Shown piece by piece: positions 61,591 to 64,000 of a DNA stretch of 64,000 bases. Within the stretch, counting starts at the first letter, position 1, and every line of letters begins with the position of its first letter. This DNA is from an uncultured Desulfuromonas sp. (GTDB taxonomy: Bacteria > Desulfobacterota > Desulfuromonadia > Desulfuromonadales > Desulfuromonadaceae), in NCBI RefSeq assembly GCF_963676955.1, contig NZ_OY781461.1, positions 3,652,225 through 3,716,224 of the forward strand, in the 5' to 3' direction. Position numbers and translations under genes: made by a program. The notes beneath the pieces were generated by a model that worked only from the letters and a program-made list of their open reading frames with translations, was not told where the DNA came from and ran no database searches.

Positions 61591-63714
61591 TTATCCTCCA
61601 GCTTCGTTCTGTCTTACCCGTCCTTCGTCACTGGCTTTTTGCATCAGATAGACGATGTCGAGAATCAGGGCGACACTGCCGTCACCGAGAATGGTAGCGC
61701 CGGAGACACATTGAACATCGCGATACATAGGGCCGAGAGATTTGATGACGGTCTGATGTTCGCCAATGACGTTGTCGACCACGAAACCAAGCTGCTGACC
61801 ATTGATCTGGGTGATGACAATCTGTTGAACGGCGGGCCGGGTTCCTGCGATTGCAAATTCTTCGCGCAACGGCACGTAAGGCACCAGGTGACCGCGGACT
61901 CGGGCAAGGTTGCGGCCATGGGATTCACGGATATCTTTGGCGGTAAGCTCAACGCATTCTTCAACGGCGCTCAGGGGTAAAACATAGCGACCATCACCGA
62001 TCTGGACGAGCAGACTTTCGATAATGGCAAGGGTCAAAGGAATGCGCAGGCTGACGGTACTGCCTTGGCCTTTTTCGCTCTCTAAGGTGATGCTGCCGCG
62101 TAAGGATTCGATGGCGCGTTTGACAACGTCCATGCCGACGCCGCGTCCGGACAGACCGGTAACTTGCTGGGCCGTGGAAAAGCCCGGAGCGAAGACAAGG
62201 TTGAGGATGTCGTTGTGGCTGAGTTGCTCGTCGGCACCGATCACCCCTTTGCTGACGGCTTTTTGGCGGATCACTTCGGGGTCCATGCCTTTGCCGTCGT
62301 CGGTGATTTTGATGATCACGCTGTCACCGGAGTGTTCAGCGCTTAAGTGGACCTGGCCGACGCGGGGTTTACCGGCGGCAACGCGATCGTCGGGCATCTC
62401 AATACCGTGATCCATGCTGTTGCGGATGATATGAACGAGGGGGTCACCGAGTTGTTCGATGACGGTTTTATCGAGTTCGGTGTCGGCACCGGTGGTTTGC
62501 AGCTCAACTTCTTTGCCGAGATCGGCGCTGATATCGCGGACCAGGCGTTTGAATTTGCTGAAGGTGCTGCCGATGGGCAACATGCGGATATTGAGAGTGC
62601 TGTCGCGCAAATCTTCGGTGAGGCGTTCGACTTCTTCGGCAATGGAGAGCAGCTCGGCATCGTGACGCTGGTTGGCCACCTGACTCAGTCGCGACTGGAC
62701 GGTGACCATTTCGCCGACGAGGTTGACCAGATCATCGAGCTTGTCGGCGGGCACACGCAGACTGCTGGCCGTCTGAGTTTTTTCTTTTTTCTTTTCTTTG
62801 AGCTTGCGGATCTCTTGTTGTTCGAGCAGGGCCGAATCGACCTGGTCACGACTGACGAGGTTGGCTTCGACGAGCAAATCGCCGATCCGTTTGTTTTTGG
62901 CCAGGACTTCGTCAATTTGCTCCTGGCTGATGTCGCCGCGTTCGACAAGGATATCGCCGAGGCGTTTTCTCTCCATGTCGTCGTCATCGCTGCCGAGGTC
63001 GATGTGTTTGATAATCAGTTCACAATCATCTTCGACGAAGATGAACACATCGCGAATGGCGTCTTCTCCACAGTCGCTGGTGAGAATGATGTCCCAACTG
63101 GCATAGCAGTTTTCGGGGTCGAGTTCTTCGAGGTCGACGATGTTGGTTTTGTGGGCGATGGTACGGCAGGTGCCGAGTTCGGCGAGTTCATCGAGCAGCT
63201 GGGCGATGGAGGTACCGTTGTGCATGATGTCCAACGACGGACGAAAGCGGATGCGGTAGGTGGAGGGCTCGTCTTTGGAGACCACCTTGCCGGGCTCTGC
63301 GGCTGCGGGTGCGGCAACAGCGGACGAAGCGCTGACGCCACTGGCCAGGGCTTGAAACCGGGCAACGAGTTCCTGGCCCTGGGTGGCGTATTGCCCCTGT
63401 TCTTCCGGCTCGCTGTCGAGCAGCGCCAAAATATGATCTCGGGCCTTGAGGGACAGATCGACAAGCTGTTTGGTTACAGGCAAGTCACCGCCTCTCACCA
63501 GATCGAAGACGGTTTCGACCTCGTGGGTGAATGCGGAAATGGTGGTAAAGCCGAACATGGCACCGGAGCCTTTGATGGTGTGCATGGCCCGAAATACCTT
63601 GCTGACGGTCTCGTGGTCATCCGGCTGTTCTTCAAGTTCCAGAAGAGAGTCTTCGAGCTCACTGAGCAGTTCGTAGGCTTCTTCTTTAAAGGCGTTTTGC
63701 GGGGCATCCTGCAT
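61591..63714 (-). CDS. cheA: Chemotaxis histidine kinase CheA with inserted MshEN-like repeats
   Basis: This kinase of about 707 residues has the Hpt domain with phospho-histidine H45 in RAMHTIKGSGAMFGF, then a P2-like region (about 170-235), dimerisation (about 325-385), ATPase with SMDHGIEMPDDR, DDGKGMDPEVI and GRGVGMDVVK, and a C-terminal CheW-like domain. Between about 245 and 310 lies an extra piece with two repeats (RLGDILVERGDISQEQIDEVL, RIGDLLVEANLVSRDQVDSAL), the pattern of MshEN/GspE-N domains, some of which bind c-di-GMP. The start at 63714 has GAGG six bases upstream; other ATGs at 63720 and 63771 are less likely, the last overlapping the STAS gene. Confidence 0.93.
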   Translation of the reverse strand: MQDAPQNAFKEEAYELLSELEDSLLELEEQPDDHETVSKVFRAMHTIKGSGAMFGFTTISAFTHEVETVFDLVRGGDLPVTKQLVDLSLKARDHILALLDSEPEEQGQYATQGQELVARFQALASGVSASSAVAAPAAAEPGKVVSKDEPSTYRIRFRPSLDIMHNGTSIAQLLDELAELGTCRTIAHKTNIVDLEELDPENCYASWDIILTSDCGEDAIRDVFIFVEDDCELIIKHIDLGSDDDDMERKRLGDILVERGDISQEQIDEVLAKNKRIGDLLVEANLVSRDQVDSALLEQQEIRKLKEKKKEKTQTASSLRVPADKLDDLVNLVGEMVTVQSRLSQVANQRHDAELLSIAEEVERLTEDLRDSTLNIRMLPIGSTFSKFKRLVRDISADLGKEVELQTTGADTELDKTVIEQLGDPLVHIIRNSMDHGIEMPDDRVAAGKPRVGQVHLSAEHSGDSVIIKITDDGKGMDPEVIRQKAVSKGVIGADEQLSHNDILNLVFAPGFSTAQQVTGLSGRGVGMDVVKRAIESLRGSITLESEKGQGSTVSLRIPLTLAIIESLLVQIGDGRYVLPLSAVEECVELTAKDIRESHGRNLARVRGHLVPYVPLREEFAIAGTRPAVQQIVITQINGQQLGFVVDNVIGEHQTVIKSLGPMYRDVQCVSGATILGDGSVALILDIVYLMQKASDEGRVRQNEAGG

Positions 63715-63740
63715 GGGCATCCTCTTCTGGCTCGGTAATT

Positions 63741-64000
63741 TCAGGTCAGGTTCTCCGGTATCCACAGGCATTTAGCCGGATCTTCAGCTTCGTTGCAGGC
63801 TTGGTCGCGAAAGAAGCCGAGGGATTGAGCCCGGTCGATGAAGGCTTCTGTGCATTGCCCTTTAAGCTCGAAGTGCTTGCCATGCTTTTGGGCATATTTG
63901 TTGGCGGAGCACAGCAGCTGCAACACGCTGTAATCAACATCGCTAACAGCGGCCATATCGAGGATGACGTGGTCATGCACGTTTAAAGCGTTAAGCAGGT
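63741..64000 (-). CDS. STAS-domain protein, partial
   Basis: The frame is open to the right edge of the window, so the N-terminal end is missing. The visible 86 residues match the second half of a STAS domain (VILDMAAVSDVDYSVLQLLCSANKYAQ), as in anti-sigma-factor antagonists and in small proteins found beside cheA. The GTG at about 63980 is unlikely to be the start because the beta strand before the aspartate would be cut. It ends 26 bases before cheA and belongs to the same operon. Confidence 0.82.
   Translation of the reverse strand, partial: LLNALNVHDHVILDMAAVSDVDYSVLQLLCSANKYAQKHGKHFELKGQCTEAFIDRAQSLGFFRDQACNEAEDPAKCLWIPENLT

Noticed and set aside
62347-63738. 463-residue open frame on the plus strand over cheA
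   Set aside because: It is antisense to conserved CheA domains. The composition is that of a reverse-strand frame and there is no start signal.

Overview
The window looks like chromosomal DNA of a Gram-negative, probably anaerobic bacterium of the Desulfuromonadales/Geobacterales type. This is inferred from the mix of genes: a periplasmic-heme (CxxCH) diguanylate cyclase, receptor-type sensor domains carrying an NGYLPTHN motif, a MucR-type zinc-finger regulator, a PurS-PurL-like FGAM synthase beside a separate purQ, and a large chemosensory operon. No 16S gene is present, so the assignment is not proven.

Region 1 (1-7.5 kb) is a c-di-GMP cluster: a GGDEF-EAL enzyme, a heme/PAS/GGDEF sensor, a CheV-like CheW-REC protein and a stand-alone EAL protein. 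Region 2 (7.5-11.3 kb, minus) is a tight five-gene operon: a response regulator with PATAN and a roadblock-like tail, two roadblock-like proteins and two related periplasmic sensors without an output domain. Region 3 (11.7-16.5 kb) is a mosaic of mobile DNA inserted at the 3' end of valS. It has a REP-associated transposase (RAYT) with its REP arrays, remnants of two more RAYT copies, half an IS256 transposase, an SDR gene and a putative PD-(D/E)XK nuclease gene. A degenerate copy of the last codons of valS with its terminator lies at the far side, so the segment is bounded by direct repeats.

Region 4 (16.5-43.2 kb) is mostly housekeeping: valS, a response regulator, a dGTPase-type HD hydrolase, a mucR-like gene, a DUF2914 gene, deoC-deoB, argJ, secA, a lipoprotein, a DUF2807 protein, purL-purQ-purF-pyrE, an MBL hydrolase, gap-pgk-tpiA-secG and tRNA-Leu(GAG).

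Region 5 (43.2-51.4 kb, minus) is an operon-like block of five mostly exported proteins (LamG+PDZ, a small Cys-rich protein, TPR, a 1,274-residue protein with ankyrin repeats, and a lipoprotein). It lies between the tRNA-Leu terminator and a second copy of that terminator embedded in a perfect 27-bp palindrome. I recognise no described system here, and it is the best candidate for something new.

Region 6 (51.4-64 kb, minus) is a chemosensory/c-di-GMP operon: STAS, CheA, CheW, an MCP, a decayed cheW, a second MCP with tandem zinc-binding (CZB) domains, CheR, a PhnD-like periplasmic binding protein and a GGDEF-EAL receptor with a degenerate cyclase site. The likely logic is chemoreceptor signalling through CheA, with a binding-protein/EAL pair feeding c-di-GMP. 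The operon start lies beyond the right edge.
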